DNA of 64,000 bases, from assembly GCF_001647715.1 (NCBI RefSeq), contig NZ_CP015600.1, positions 5,642,001 through 5,706,000 on the forward strand, given 5' to 3'. The stretch comes from Pseudomonas antarctica (GTDB lineage Bacteria; Pseudomonadota; Gammaproteobacteria; Pseudomonadales; Pseudomonadaceae). The translations under genes were made by a program, and so were the position numbers. Shown here piece by piece: positions 21,814 through 31,419 of the stretch (the stretch's first letter is position 1; every line of letters starts with the position of its first letter). The notes below the pieces were generated by a model. It saw only the letters and a program-made list of their open reading frames with translations. It was not told the DNA's origin and made no database searches.

Positions 21814-21925
21814 GCGGTGTGGGGCGGATGGTCGAAATGAACTGTAAAAACCTGGGGTTCAGCCGTAATTAAGGCGGGAGTTGTTATTATTCCGTCACAT
21901 TTAGCCGTATTAACCCCAGACAGCC

Positions 21926-22609
21926 ATGCCCAGTTTTGCTCCGCAGCCCCCCGCCAGCGCCCTGCCCGACAGCTTCTTCGACCGTGACGCGCAAGTTCTT
22001 GCGCGAGAACTACTCGGAAAAGTCATACGCCATCGCGTCGGCGATTTGTGGCTTTGCGCGCGAATTATTGAAACCGAAGCCTATTACGTGGCCGAAAAAG
22101 GCAGCCATGCGTCGCTTGGCTACACAGAAAAGCGTAAAGCTTTGTTTCTGGATGGCGGCCACATCTACATGTATTACGCCCGTGGTGGTGACTCGCTGAA
22201 CTTCAGCGCCCAAGGCCCCGGCAATGCCGTGCTGATCAAATCGGCCTATCCCTGGGTCGATGCCGTGTCTGGCCCGGCCAGCTTGGCGCAGATGCTGTTG
22301 AACAACCCGGACGCCAGCGGCCACCCTCGCCCATCGCAGAAACTCTGCGCCGGCCAGACCCTGTTGTGCAAAGCCCTGGGCCTGAAAGTGCCGATGTGGG
22401 ATGCCAAGCGCTTTGACCCCGCGTTGCTTTATGTCGAAGACGTGGGCCAGGCCCCGACGCACATTATCCAGACCACCCGCCTGGGCATTCCCAGCGGCCG
22501 TGATGAACACCTGATGTACCGCTTCGTCGATGCTGGCTACGCGCCCTATTGCACTCGGAACCCGCTGCGCCGGGGCCAGGTCGAAGGTCGTGATTATTTT
22601 TTGATTTGA
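21926..22609 (+). CDS. mpg: DNA-3-methyladenine glycosylase (AAG/MPG family)
   Basis: 227 residues. It excises alkylated purines, starting base-excision repair. The family signature LARELLGKVIRHRVGDLWLC is followed by RIIETEAYYV with the catalytic Glu, then GGHIYMYYARGGDSLNF, which places the intercalating Tyr. The C terminus (TTRLGIPSGRDEHLMYRFV) also matches. It is monocistronic and divergent from proA; a REP hairpin follows. Confidence 0.94.
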   Translation: MPSFAPQPPASALPDSFFDRDAQVLARELLGKVIRHRVGDLWLCARIIETEAYYVAEKGSHASLGYTEKRKALFLDGGHIYMYYARGGDSLNFSAQGPGNAVLIKSAYPWVDAVSGPASLAQMLLNNPDASGHPRPSQKLCAGQTLLCKALGLKVPMWDAKRFDPALLYVEDVGQAPTHIIQTTRLGIPSGRDEHLMYRFVDAGYAPYCTRNPLRRGQVEGRDYFLI

Positions 22610-22644
22610 ATTGAACATTGAGACCGGCCGCGCAGCGGATCGAA

Positions 22645-22672
22645 TGTGGGAGCGGGCTTGCCCGCTCCCACA
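22645..22672. repeat. Minimal REP palindrome
   Basis: TGTGGGAGCGGG and its exact inverse separated by CTTG (12-bp stem, 4-nt loop): a REPIN collapsed to a single perfect hairpin. It can fold at the end of the mpg transcript. Confidence 0.75.
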
Positions 22673-22722
22673 ATTGATCTTCAGCGTCTCAGGTTATGTA
22701 TTGAATAAAGGGAGTTGATTGT

Positions 22723-24039
22723 ATGGGCCAATGGCTCGATAGCATTACCGGCTGGCTAACCCTGAACCCCGAATGGCTGGCCGTGGCGGTGTTTGTCGTC
22801 GCGTGCGTGGAATGCCTGGCCATTGCCGGGCTGATCGTGCCGGGCACGGTATTGCTGTTTGCCATTGCCGCACTGGCGGGCAGCGGTGCGTTATCCCTGA
22901 GTGAAACCTTGTTGTTGGGTTTCCTCGGCGGTTTGCTCGGTGACGGGGTTTCCTACTTCCTGGGCCGACACTTTCATCAGAACATTCGGCGGCTTCCGGG
23001 TTTGCGCCACCACCCTGAGTGGATGAATGGCGCAGAAACCTACTTCCATAAGTACGGTATCGCCAGCCTACTTGTAGGGCGCTTTATCGGCCCGTTGCGT
23101 CCGATGCTGCCGATGGTGGCCGGGATGTGCGACATGCCCTTCCCGCGCTTTGCCGCCGTGAGCATTGTGGCCGCAGCCGGTTGGTCGGTGGCTTATCTGC
23201 TGCCGGGCTGGGCGACCGGTGCCGCGTTCCGCCTGCCGCTGCCGGAAGGTTTCTGGCCGGAGGCCGGAATAGTCACTGCCTGCCTGGCGGTGTTGCTGGG
23301 GCTGAGTTTGAACAGCAGCCTGCGCGGCCATCGTCGTGCCACGTTGTGGATTGGCTGCGCCAGCCTGACGTTGTTGATCGCGCTGTTTATCGGCTACCCG
23401 CACCTTCATAACTTCGATCAGGGCCTTAGCGCACTGGTGCAGGAACACCGCAGCCCATGGCTGGACGAGGTGATGGTGCGGATTACCCAATTGGGTGAGT
23501 TCAAGAAGATGTTTGTCGCCAGCGCGGTGTTTACTGGCGTGTTACTGCTGGCACGCCAATGGCGGCACGCCGTGTTTGTCGGCGCCACCTTGGCCGGGGC
23601 GGCGGTGATCAACACCGGCACCAAACTGTTTTTTGCCCGTGGTCGACCGGAAATCCTCACAGACCCACTGACGAGTTTCAGCATGCCCAGCGGTCACGCC
23701 TCCGGCGCCTTCGCGTTTTTCCTGGCTCTGGCCGTGCTGGCCGGTCGTGGGCAACCCACGCGCTTGCGCCTGACCTGGATGTTGCTGGGCTGTATTCCGG
23801 CCGCCTTTATTGCGCTGTCACGGGTTTACCTGGGGGCGCATTGGCCCACGGACATCCTCGCCGGCACGCTGCTGGCAATGACGGTGTGCGCATTCAGTTT
23901 GACCGTCATCCAGTATCGAAGCCCGCTGCCGGCCATGCCGCAAAAAACCTGGTGGCTGCTGCTCCCGGTGCTGGTCGCGGTGCTCAGCGTTATCGCCCTC
24001 ACCGGCACACCTCACGCCCTGTTGCGCTACGCCTACTGA
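22723..24039 (+). CDS. DedA-PAP2 fusion membrane phosphatase
   Basis: 438 residues. The N-terminal half (about 1-200) is a DedA/VTT domain (ECLAIAGLIVPGTVLLF, the FLGRHFHQ block, VGRFIGPLRPMLPMVAG). The C-terminal half (about 230-420) is a PAP2 phosphatase with all three motifs: KLFFARGRP, PSGHASG and SRVYLGAHWPTD. Hydrophobic helices run throughout. DedA proteins flip undecaprenyl phosphate or other phospholipids and PAP2 enzymes dephosphorylate lipid pyrophosphates, so the fusion could couple dephosphorylation and recycling of a lipid carrier. GGGAG precedes the ATG. It overlaps the convergent LON-domain gene by 7 bases. Confidence 0.9.
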   Translation: MGQWLDSITGWLTLNPEWLAVAVFVVACVECLAIAGLIVPGTVLLFAIAALAGSGALSLSETLLLGFLGGLLGDGVSYFLGRHFHQNIRRLPGLRHHPEWMNGAETYFHKYGIASLLVGRFIGPLRPMLPMVAGMCDMPFPRFAAVSIVAAAGWSVAYLLPGWATGAAFRLPLPEGFWPEAGIVTACLAVLLGLSLNSSLRGHRRATLWIGCASLTLLIALFIGYPHLHNFDQGLSALVQEHRSPWLDEVMVRITQLGEFKKMFVASAVFTGVLLLARQWRHAVFVGATLAGAAVINTGTKLFFARGRPEILTDPLTSFSMPSGHASGAFAFFLALAVLAGRGQPTRLRLTWMLLGCIPAAFIALSRVYLGAHWPTDILAGTLLAMTVCAFSLTVIQYRSPLPAMPQKTWWLLLPVLVAVLSVIALTGTPHALLRYAY

Positions 24040-24626
24040 GGGAACAGTTCGCCCTGCAATTCGTCGAGCAACATCTGGATTGCATCCAGGCGTTGCTGCG
24101 GATCGTCGAGTTGCAGCAGGTCGATCTTGTCGGCCTCGGTGAACGGCAACAGATAAGCCAGCTGATTGCCCAGGGCTTGCTGGCCATCGGCGTGGGTGCC
24201 CATGTCCAGCGAGGCGACCATCGGGTGCTCGGCCAGGGCCTGCAGCAACGCCAGCAGGTCAGCGTCCTCTTCTTCCAGAGGCTGGTCCGGCACTTCTTCG
24301 AGCCATTGCACCTCGGCCACCAGCAACTGGTCCTTCTGCACCCCGGCGTCACGCACGCGAAACCGGCGCCCGCCTTCGACGCGAATCCCCAGCAGGCCGT
24401 TATCCTGCTGTTTGAAATCGCGAATCAGCGCTTCACAGCCGACCAATGCGTAGCCGTCCGGGGCCACGCCCACTTCCCTGCCGTCGAGGATGCACACCAC
24501 GCCAAAGCTTTCGCCCTTTTTCATGCAGCGGCTGATCATGTCCAGGTAGCGCGCCTCGAACAGTTGCAAATCGAGGGTGCAGCCAGGGAACAGCACGGTA
24601 TTGAGCGGGAACAGCGCCAGACTCAT
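24033..24626 (-). CDS. LON peptidase substrate-binding domain protein
   Basis: 197 residues comprising only the N-terminal (substrate-recognition) domain of Lon proteases: LALFPLNTVLFPGCTLDLQLFEARYLDMI at the start and a helical C-terminal half. There is no AAA+ or protease domain, so it is not a truncated Lon. AAGGAAA precedes the ATG. It lies 21 bases downstream of the LrgB-like gene and is probably cotranscribed. The function of such stand-alone domains is unknown. Confidence 0.88.
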   Translation of the reverse strand: MSLALFPLNTVLFPGCTLDLQLFEARYLDMISRCMKKGESFGVVCILDGREVGVAPDGYALVGCEALIRDFKQQDNGLLGIRVEGGRRFRVRDAGVQKDQLLVAEVQWLEEVPDQPLEEEDADLLALLQALAEHPMVASLDMGTHADGQQALGNQLAYLLPFTEADKIDLLQLDDPQQRLDAIQMLLDELQGELFPQ

Positions 24627-24647
24627 AAAGGTTTCCTTAAACCCGGT

Positions 24648-25364
24648 TTAAACGATCACGGACACGGCAAGCGGCAGAAAAACCGCCGTGGCCACGCCCA
24701 TCAGACTCATGGCCAGCGCCGCAAAGGCGCCGCACTCTTCGCTTTCCTGCAAAGCCACCGAAGTGCCGACGGCGTGGGCGGTCATGCCCAGGGCCATGCC
24801 GCGCGCCTCGGGGCTGTGCACACCCAATCGTGACAAGTAAGCCGGGCCGATCATCGCACCGATCACTCCGGTAATCAGCACAAACACCGCCGCCAACGCG
24901 GCCACGCCGCCGATCTGCTCGGCCACCAGCATGGCAATCGGTGAGGTAACCGACTTGGGCGCCATGGTCATCAGCATCCTGTGTTCGGCGCCAAACCACC
25001 AGCCCAGCAAGACGCACAAGCCGGTAGCCACCACACCGCCTATCACCAGCGTAGTAAAAATCGGCCAGAACAATTGGCGAATCCGCCGCAGGTTCAAAAA
25101 GAGCGGCACCGCCAGGGCCACGGTCGCGGGGCCGAGCAGGATGCCCATGATCTCGGTGCTCTTGCGGTACTCGGCGTAAGTCAGGCCGCAGGAGAGCAAC
25201 ACGCCGATGACCAGCAGCATCGACACCAGTACCGGTTGCAGGAAGATCCAGCGGGTTTTCTCGAACGCCGCCAGCACCAGTTGATAGGCTCCAAGGGTGA
25301 TACCGATGCCGAACAGCGGGTGATGAATCACTGCCGTCCACGCGCCCTGCCAGTCGACGGTCAT
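24648..25364 (-). CDS. LrgB/CidB-family membrane protein
   Basis: 238 residues with about seven hydrophobic segments. LrgB blocks include ILLGPATVALAVPLFLN, APKSVTSPIAM and GMTAHAVGTSVALQ. In Gram-positives the Lrg/Cid pair modulates murein hydrolase activity and, in some bacteria and plants, carries small organic acids. The start overlaps the LrgA-like stop by 4 bases (ATGA). Confidence 0.92.
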   Translation of the reverse strand: MTVDWQGAWTAVIHHPLFGIGITLGAYQLVLAAFEKTRWIFLQPVLVSMLLVIGVLLSCGLTYAEYRKSTEIMGILLGPATVALAVPLFLNLRRIRQLFWPIFTTLVIGGVVATGLCVLLGWWFGAEHRMLMTMAPKSVTSPIAMLVAEQIGGVAALAAVFVLITGVIGAMIGPAYLSRLGVHSPEARGMALGMTAHAVGTSVALQESEECGAFAALAMSLMGVATAVFLPLAVSVIV

Positions 25365-25714
25365 TGATCCTTCTCCTTGCGCTTGACCATGGACTGCATG
25401 AGTACGCCGACAAAGCCCATGGCAATCACCAGCGACAACACCAGTGCGCCGACAATGGCCCAGAAGTCCGCGGCGATGTCCTTGGCATACACCATCACGC
25501 CCACCGCCGGCGGCACCAGCAGCAACGGCAAATAACGCAACAGGCTGCTGGCGGCCAGGCTCAAGGGCTCGCCGACTTCACCGCGCCAGATCAGAAAACC
25601 GAGCATCAGCAGCAAGCCGATGATCGGCCCCGGCAGCACCGGCAACAGCAAATGATTGATGGCGGTGCCAATCAATTGAAACAGCACCAGCCATGTCAGG
25701 CCACGTAACAGCAT
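25361..25714 (-). CDS. LrgA/CidA-family holin-like protein
   Basis: 117 residues, four predicted membrane helices (LTWLVLFQLIGTAINHLL; GPIIGLLLMLGFLIW; LLRYLPLLLVPPAVGVMVY; FWAIVGALVLSLVIAMGFVGVL) and a basic tail. It is the partner of the LrgB-like protein next to it and is translationally coupled to it. A TATAAT-like box on the minus strand (plus 25744-25749) lies 30 bases upstream. Confidence 0.9.
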   Translation of the reverse strand: MLLRGLTWLVLFQLIGTAINHLLLPVLPGPIIGLLLMLGFLIWRGEVGEPLSLAASSLLRYLPLLLVPPAVGVMVYAKDIAADFWAIVGALVLSLVIAMGFVGVLMQSMVKRKEKDQ

Positions 25715-25873
25715 GCGTTCTCTCCCCCTCGACGCTCGCCCGCATTATAAGCACGCCGGCCCTATGCTCCGGCATTCGCCAAAAGCATGGTGGGTTGACC
25801 GGGCTGGTTGCCCATGATGATCTAAGATGGATTTCGCACACCTATAAAAAACGATGAACCAAGGAGAGTCGCA

Positions 25874-26329
25874 ATGCCCTATGTACCTGTAGCGCAACTC
25901 AAAGATTATGTCGGCAAGGACCTGGGACGTTCCGAATGGCTCACCATCGACCAGGCGCGTATCAACCTGTTCGCAGAGGCCACCGGCGATCATCAGTTCA
26001 TCCACGTCGACCCGGTCAAGGCCGCCAAGACGCCATTCGGCAGCACCATCGCCCACGGTTTCCTGTCGCTGTCGCTGATGCCCAAGCTCATGGAAGACAT
26101 CCTGATCATGCCCGAAGGCCTGAAGATGGCCGTCAACTACGGGCTGGACAGCGTGCGTTTCATCCAGCCGGTGAAGGTTGACTCCAAGGTCCGGCTAAAC
26201 GTGACCCTCAACGACGTTACCGAGAAAAAACCGGGCCAATGGCTGCTGAAGGCCACCGCCACCCTGGAAATCGAAGGCCAGGAAAAGCCTGCTTACGTCG
26301 CCGAGTCGTTGTCACTCTACTTCGTATAA
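25874..26329 (+). CDS. MaoC-family (hot-dog) enoyl hydratase
   Basis: 151 residues, a single hot-dog fold. The hydratase-2 motif is complete: FAEATGDHQFIHVDPVKA with the catalytic Asp/His, then GSTIAHGFLSLSL. Such proteins hydrate enoyl-CoA (PhaJ-like) or act in fatty-acid modification; the substrate cannot be told. AAGGAGAG lies 8 bases upstream of the ATG. It is a single gene, followed at once by a 12-bp hairpin. Confidence 0.9.
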   Translation: MPYVPVAQLKDYVGKDLGRSEWLTIDQARINLFAEATGDHQFIHVDPVKAAKTPFGSTIAHGFLSLSLMPKLMEDILIMPEGLKMAVNYGLDSVRFIQPVKVDSKVRLNVTLNDVTEKKPGQWLLKATATLEIEGQEKPAYVAESLSLYFV

Positions 26330-26337
26330 GGCTATGC

Positions 26338-26366
26338 CTGTGGCGAGGTGAGAAACCTTGCCACAG
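26338..26366 (+). terminator. Hairpin after the MaoC gene
   Basis: CTGTGGCGAGGT pairs with ACCTTGCCACAG (12 bp with one G-U, GAGAA loop) nine bases after the stop. No T-run follows. Confidence 0.5.
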
Positions 26367-26434
26367 TGTATGTAAATTTATGTATGAAACTCGCAGCTGC
26401 GGCATACTCGGCGCTTAATTATCCGGATCCCGCT

Positions 26435-28153
26435 ATGCGCCCACTCGCTCCCCTTGCCCTTGCCCTGTTGCTCACCGCTTGCGGAGACGGCGAATCGCTG
26501 TTGCCGCCCGATGCGCGCCTGCCCGACGGCGGCCGCTACCGTGGCGATGTGGTCAATGGTTTGCTGCAAGGCCAGGGCCGCGTGGACTACCCCAACGGCA
26601 GTTGGTACGCCGGCCAGTTCGACAAAGGCCAGTGGCACGGCCAGGGCGAATGGCATGGCAGCAACGGCGAGGTTTATAAAGGCCAGTTCCAGCAAGGCCT
26701 GTTCGACGGCCAGGGCAGCCTGACCACGGCGGGCAGCAGCTACGTCGGCGGTTTCAAGAACGGTCGACGCAATGGCGAAGGTACCCTCAAAGAGGGGCAA
26801 ATGACCTATCGCGGCGAATTCAAAGACGACCAGTACTCCGGCCTCGGCCGCCTGGAATTGGCCGACGGCAGCCAATACCAGGGCCAGTTCGCCCACGGCA
26901 AACCGAATGGCGAAGGCCAGCGCAACGACGACAGTGGCAACCAGTTCAGCGGCCACTTTGTCGACGGCCAGCTCGAAGGCAACGGCACCTTCAACAGCGC
27001 CGACGGCGATATCTATGTCGGCCAGTTCAAACAGAACCAACTCAATGGCAAAGGCCGTTATGAAAACGCCGACGGCGACGTGTGGATCGGCCAGTTCAAG
27101 GAAGGCGCACTCAGTGGCAAAGGCGAGCTGATTGGCGTCGATGGCAGCCACTATGTCGGCCAGTTCAGTGAATGGCGCTTCTCTGGCCAAGGCCGTCTGA
27201 ACCTCACCGATGGCAGCTTCTATATCGGCGGCTTCGACAGCGACAGCTATCAAGGCATCGGCACCCTCGTACTCAGCGACGGCACGGTACAGGCCGGCAC
27301 CTGGGTCAACGGCATGCGCGTGCGCGATGCCGACGGCAAGCTGCTGCCCGACCCGCTGGAAATCGGCGTACTGGCCCAAGGCCGCTTGCTCGATGCCGCC
27401 CTCGCCGCCGTGCCGCCCTCAACGGGCGCCGTCGAGTTGTACACCCTGGCGCTGGCCGGTGATGGCAAGCAAAGCGTGTTCCTGCGTGAGGCCGATTACG
27501 TCAGCAACATGCTCGCCACCCGCTTCGGTGCGCGCGGGCAGATTCGCCTGGTCAACCACCGCGACCACATCGCAGACCGCCCCCTGGCCACCCGCGAAAG
27601 CCTGCGCCGTGCGGTGCAAACCCTGGCCGAGCGCACCGGGCCGCAAGACCTGGTGTTTATCTACATGACCAGCCACGGCACCCACGAGCACGAACTGGTG
27701 CTGGACCAACCGCGCATGGAACTCGCCGACCTGCCCGCCGATGAACTGGCAGCCGTGCTCGCGCCGCTGAAGAACCGCGACAAAATCATCGTGATTTCCG
27801 CCTGCTACTCGGGCGGGTTTATCCCGGCACTGAAGGATGAGCGCACGCTGATCATGACGGCCTCCCGTGCCGACCGCGTGTCGTTCGGTTGCTCGGAAGA
27901 GGCGGACTTCACCTACTTTGGCGATGCCCTTTTCGCGCAAGCCTTCAACCAGACCGATGACTTGCAGCAAGCCTTCAAACTGGCCCAACTGCATGTAGCC
28001 GAACGCGAACAGGCGGACAACTTCGAAGCCTCCGAACCGCAGATCTGGGCCCCCAAAGGGGTGATCGCCCATTGGCAACTATTACGTAAACAGCAGGCAC
28101 GAAAGGCGCTCGAAAGCGTCTCAATGAATAGCAAGGAAGCCAAAGGCAACTAA
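26435..28153 (+). CDS. MORN-repeat lipoprotein with C-terminal caspase-like (C13) peptidase
   Basis: 572 residues from ATG 26435, which gives a compact lipoprotein signal ending LLLTAC; the frame is open further upstream. About twelve MORN repeats (Y-x-G-x-F-x-x-G, 23-residue period) fill residues 27-305, for example WYAGQFDKGQWHGQGEW. The C-terminal part (about 330-560) is a C13/legumain-like caspase fold with His414 in IYMTSHGTHEHELVL and Cys457 in VISACYSGGFIPAL. It is probably an outer-membrane-anchored periplasmic cysteine peptidase whose MORN strip binds membrane or a partner. It is followed 29 bases later by an oxidoreductase gene with its own GGGGGAAA RBS. Confidence 0.88.
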   Translation: MRPLAPLALALLLTACGDGESLLPPDARLPDGGRYRGDVVNGLLQGQGRVDYPNGSWYAGQFDKGQWHGQGEWHGSNGEVYKGQFQQGLFDGQGSLTTAGSSYVGGFKNGRRNGEGTLKEGQMTYRGEFKDDQYSGLGRLELADGSQYQGQFAHGKPNGEGQRNDDSGNQFSGHFVDGQLEGNGTFNSADGDIYVGQFKQNQLNGKGRYENADGDVWIGQFKEGALSGKGELIGVDGSHYVGQFSEWRFSGQGRLNLTDGSFYIGGFDSDSYQGIGTLVLSDGTVQAGTWVNGMRVRDADGKLLPDPLEIGVLAQGRLLDAALAAVPPSTGAVELYTLALAGDGKQSVFLREADYVSNMLATRFGARGQIRLVNHRDHIADRPLATRESLRRAVQTLAERTGPQDLVFIYMTSHGTHEHELVLDQPRMELADLPADELAAVLAPLKNRDKIIVISACYSGGFIPALKDERTLIMTASRADRVSFGCSEEADFTYFGDALFAQAFNQTDDLQQAFKLAQLHVAEREQADNFEASEPQIWAPKGVIAHWQLLRKQQARKALESVSMNSKEAKGN

Positions 28154-28182
28154 GCTGTAACGTGTAACAAGGGGGAAACACC

Positions 28183-28824
28183 ATGTACCTGACACCTCAG
28201 CATATTTTGCTTGCCGGGGCCTCCGGGCTGACGGGCGAGCACCTGCTGGACCGCCTGCTCAATGAGCCCACGGTGACCCGCGTACTCGCGCCGAGCCGCA
28301 AACCACTGGCCGAACACCCACGCCTGGAAAACCCCGTGGGTGACCCGGCGGTGTTCCTGCCGCAACTGAGCGGCCAGGTGGACATCGCCTTCTGCTGCCT
28401 GGGCACGACCATCAAGCAGGCGGGTTCCGAAGCCGCCTTCAGCGCTGTCGACCTGGACATGGTGGTGGCCTTCGCCAAGCGCGCACGGGAAATGGGCGCA
28501 CGGCACCTGATCGTCATCAGCGCCATTGGCGCCGACCCGAAATCCTCAATCTTCTACAACCGAGTCAAAGGCGAGATGGAACAGGCGTTGAGGGCGCAGG
28601 ACTGGCCACAACTGACCATCGTGCGACCTTCATTACTGCTGGGCGAACGACTGGAACCGCGCTTGGCCGAGCAGGTGGTCGGGACATTGTCGCGCTTGAT
28701 TCCGGGCAAGTATCACGGCATTGAAGTCTGCGAACTGGCCCGTGCCATGTGGCGCCTGGCGCTGGAAGAGCAGGACGGCGTGCGGGTGGTGGAGTCGGAT
28801 GAGTTGCGTAAGCTCGGTAAATAA
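28183..28824 (+). CDS. NAD(P)-binding Rossmann-fold protein (HTATIP2/YbjT-like)
   Basis: 213 residues. The nucleotide-binding loop is [29 protein letters not shown] and [26 protein letters not shown] contain the Ser and Tyr-x-x-x-Lys-like residues of extended/atypical SDRs. The substrate is unknown. Closely follows the MORN-peptidase gene and may share its transcript. Confidence 0.85.
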   Translation: MYLTPQHILLAGASGLTGEHLLDRLLNEPTVTRVLAPSRKPLAEHPRLENPVGDPAVFLPQLSGQVDIAFCCLGTTIKQAGSEAAFSAVDLDMVVAFAKRAREMGARHLIVISAIGADPKSSIFYNRVKGEMEQALRAQDWPQLTIVRPSLLLGERLEPRLAEQVVGTLSRLIPGKYHGIEVCELARAMWRLALEEQDGVRVVESDELRKLGK

Positions 28825-28847
28825 CCGCGCGCTGCGCGTGCCGGCGT

Positions 28848-28917
28848 CATCGCAGGCAAGCCAGCTCGCGCATTTACAATGCGTTGTCCGGTGGGAGCCG
28901 GGCTTGCCCGCGATGGG
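28848..28917. repeat. Degenerate REPIN
   Basis: An inverted left half (CATCGCAGGCAAGCCAGCTCGC) and a right half (GTGGGAGCCGGGCTTGCCCGCG) with several mismatches to the other copies. It lies between convergent genes. Confidence 0.65.
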
Positions 28918-28937
28918 GCCAGCACGAGCGCCCTCGG

Positions 28938-29222
28938 CTACAGACCGCCCGTTGCGTTAAACCCCACACCCAACACCGTCAACGCCGAGAGCGGCAACAG
29001 CAAGGTGTCGAGCACCGCACTGGCCGGCAGATCGACATGTGGATAGCTCGGTGCCTCAGCGCCAAAGCGATCTTTGGCGCAGCAGCCGCCGTTAATAGCA
29101 TACAAATCCAGGCGCGTACCGGCATACACCACCGGTGCGCCAGGCTGCGCGGCATCCAGCGTGCGCGCCGTGGCGCAGCCCGTCAGCTGCAACGCCAACA
29201 CCACCAGCAGCACCTTATTCAT
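28938..29222 (-). CDS. YceK/YidQ-family lipoprotein
   Basis: 94 residues from ATG 29222. A lipoprotein signal ([12 protein letters not shown]) is followed by the YceK core: [14 protein letters not shown] near the middle and [22 protein letters not shown] near the end. A small outer-membrane lipoprotein of unknown role. It overlaps the ubiX 3' end by 8 bases and is probably coupled to it. Confidence 0.85.
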   Translation of the reverse strand: MNKVLLVVLALQLTGCATARTLDAAQPGAPVVYAGTRLDLYAINGGCCAKDRFGAEAPSYPHVDLPASAVLDTLLLPLSALTVLGVGFNATGGL

Positions 29223-29844
29223 CACTGCTCAAATGGTGCTCGCCCCAACGCGGCAGCATGTCCTGAGGAATATTCAGCAGGTTGAGAATCCGCGCCACGA
29301 CGAAGTCCACCAAGTCATCGATGGTCTGCGGCTGATGATAGAACCCGGGCGATGCCGGCAAAATGGTCACGCCCATGTTCGACAACTTGAGCATGTGCTC
29401 CAGGTGGATACTCGAATACGGCGCCTCGCGCGGTACCAGGATCAACTGGCGACGCTCCTTCAAGGTCACGTCCGCCGCACGCTCGATCAGGTTGTTGCAG
29501 GCACCGGTGGCAATCGCCGACAAGGTGCCGGTGGAACATGGCACCACCACCATCGCCGCCGGTGCGCCCGAGCCGGAGGCCACTGGCGACATCCAGTCCT
29601 CTTTACCATAAACCTTGATCTGACCCGCCGCCGCACCGGTGTATTCGGTGAGGAACGCCTGCATCATCTGCACCTTGGGCGGCAGCGCAACATCGGTCTC
29701 GGTGGCCAGCACCAGTTGCGCGGCCTTGGAGATCAGAAAATGCACCTCGCGGTCTTCGCGCACCAGGCAATCGAGCAAGCGCAGGCCGTAGGGCGCGCCG
29801 GAGGCACCGGTCATCGCCAGGGTGACGCGTTCCGGGCCACTCAT
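29215..29844 (-). CDS. ubiX: Flavin prenyltransferase UbiX
   Basis: 209 residues. It makes prenylated FMN, the cofactor of UbiD in ubiquinone synthesis. Motifs: [20 protein letters not shown] at the N terminus (FMN binding), [33 protein letters not shown] in the middle, and [20 protein letters not shown] at the prenyl site. The start overlaps the mpl stop by 4 bases (ATGA). Confidence 0.96.
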   Translation of the reverse strand: MSGPERVTLAMTGASGAPYGLRLLDCLVREDREVHFLISKAAQLVLATETDVALPPKVQMMQAFLTEYTGAAAGQIKVYGKEDWMSPVASGSGAPAAMVVVPCSTGTLSAIATGACNNLIERAADVTLKERRQLILVPREAPYSSIHLEHMLKLSNMGVTILPASPGFYHQPQTIDDLVDFVVARILNLLNIPQDMLPRWGEHHLSSDE

Positions 29845-31190
29845 TTCAACGCCTCGGCCAGCTTGCCGTGCAGGCCGCCGAAACCGCCGTTGCTCATGAC
29901 CACCACATGGGTGCCGGGCCTGGCCTGATGCTTGACGTGTTCAATGATGCCCTCGATGGAATCGCAGACGGTTGATGGCACCGTGCAAAGCGCGGCGATG
30001 GCCGGCAGGTCCCAGCCGAGGTTGGCCGGTGCGTACCAGACCACCTGGTCGGCGTCATTGACGCTTTCCGGCAGGCCATCACGGTGTGCGCCAAGCTTCA
30101 TGGAATTGGAACGCGGCTCGACAATCGCGATGATGTTGGCCTCCCCGACACGCTTGCGCAGGCCATCCAGCGTGGTGGCAATCGCCGTCGGGTGGTGGGC
30201 AAAGTCGTCGTAGATGGTAATCCCATTCACGTCGGCGACTTTTTCCATACGCCGCTTCACGCTCTTGAACGCGCTCAACGCGGCGATGCCCATGGCAGGC
30301 ACCACGCCCACGTGCCGCGCGGCTGCCAGGGTCACCAAGGCATTCGCGACGTTGTGCTGGCCGGTCATGTCCCACTCGACAATGCCCTGTGCTTCGCCTT
30401 CGAACAGCACTTCAAACCTGGAGCCGTCTTCGCTGAGCAACTTGACCTGCCACTGCCCGCCCGCACCGGTCGTTTGCACGGGGGTCCAGCAGCCCATCTC
30501 GATCACCCGCTGCAAGGCAGGCTCGGTGGTCGGATGGATGACCAGGCCTTCACTCGGGATGGTGCGCACCAAGTGGTGGAACTGACGCTCGATGGCCGAC
30601 AAATCGGGGAAGATATCAGCGTGATCGAACTCGAGGTTGTTCAGGATCGCGGTGCGCGGGCGGTAATGGACGAACTTGGAGCGCTTGTCGAAGAAAGCGC
30701 TGTCGTATTCATCCGCCTCAATCACGAAAAACGGTGTATCGCCCAAACGCGCCGACACCGAGAAGTTTTGCGGCACACCGCCAATCAGAAAGCCCGGGCT
30801 CATGCCGGCGTGTTCCAGCACCCAGGCCAGCATGCTGCTGGTGGTGGTCTTGCCGTGAGTACCGGCCACCGCGAGCACCCAACGGCCTTGCAGTACATGG
30901 TCCGCCAGCCACTGGGGGCCGGAGACATAAGGCAACCCTTTATTCAGTACGTACTCGACCGCCGGGTTGCCACGCACCATGGCGTTGCCGATCACCACCA
31001 GGTCCGGGACCGGGTCGAATTGCGAAGGATCGTAGCCTTGGGTCAACTCAATACCCTGGGCTTGTAGTTGCGTGCTCATGGGCGGGTAAACGTTGGCATC
31101 GGAGCCGGTGACGTGATGGCCCAATTCTTTGGCCAGAACCGCCATCGAGCCCATGAATGTGCCGCAGATACCGAGAATATGAATATGCAT
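29841..31190 (-). CDS. mpl: UDP-MurNAc:L-Ala-gamma-D-Glu-meso-DAP ligase
   Basis: 449 residues from ATG 31190, with GAGGTC upstream. A Mur-ligase-family enzyme that reattaches recycled tripeptide to UDP-MurNAc. Motifs: [17 protein letters not shown], the ATP loop [26 protein letters not shown], and [11 protein letters not shown]. Forms an operon with ubiX and the YceK-like gene. In P. aeruginosa the next gene upstream is eatR; here a 9-kb insertion separates them. Confidence 0.96.
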   Translation of the reverse strand: MHIHILGICGTFMGSMAVLAKELGHHVTGSDANVYPPMSTQLQAQGIELTQGYDPSQFDPVPDLVVIGNAMVRGNPAVEYVLNKGLPYVSGPQWLADHVLQGRWVLAVAGTHGKTTTSSMLAWVLEHAGMSPGFLIGGVPQNFSVSARLGDTPFFVIEADEYDSAFFDKRSKFVHYRPRTAILNNLEFDHADIFPDLSAIERQFHHLVRTIPSEGLVIHPTTEPALQRVIEMGCWTPVQTTGAGGQWQVKLLSEDGSRFEVLFEGEAQGIVEWDMTGQHNVANALVTLAAARHVGVVPAMGIAALSAFKSVKRRMEKVADVNGITIYDDFAHHPTAIATTLDGLRKRVGEANIIAIVEPRSNSMKLGAHRDGLPESVNDADQVVWYAPANLGWDLPAIAALCTVPSTVCDSIEGIIEHVKHQARPGTHVVVMSNGGFGGLHGKLAEALK

Positions 31191-31419
31191 GGTTGACCTC
31201 GTAAAACATCGAGGCAGGTTAGCGCAGGGAGGGGCAAATCGCACTATTTATAGGGCCTGCCGGCAGCGAGGCGCATCCCTGCACTTCGTTTGGTCGTTCA
31301 CGTCAGGCGATGGCTATGAATATCTGGCGTGGACAGGGTTGCGAGTGGCCTGACAGCAGCAGGCTTGCTGCCAAACCTGGAAAAGAACCCTCAGGCAGTA
31401 CGGGTTGTCTTACCAGCGC

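Noticed and set aside
26378..27379. 333-codon frame opposite the MORN repeats
   Set aside because: Periodic sequence is just the complement of the MORN repeats; no RBS.
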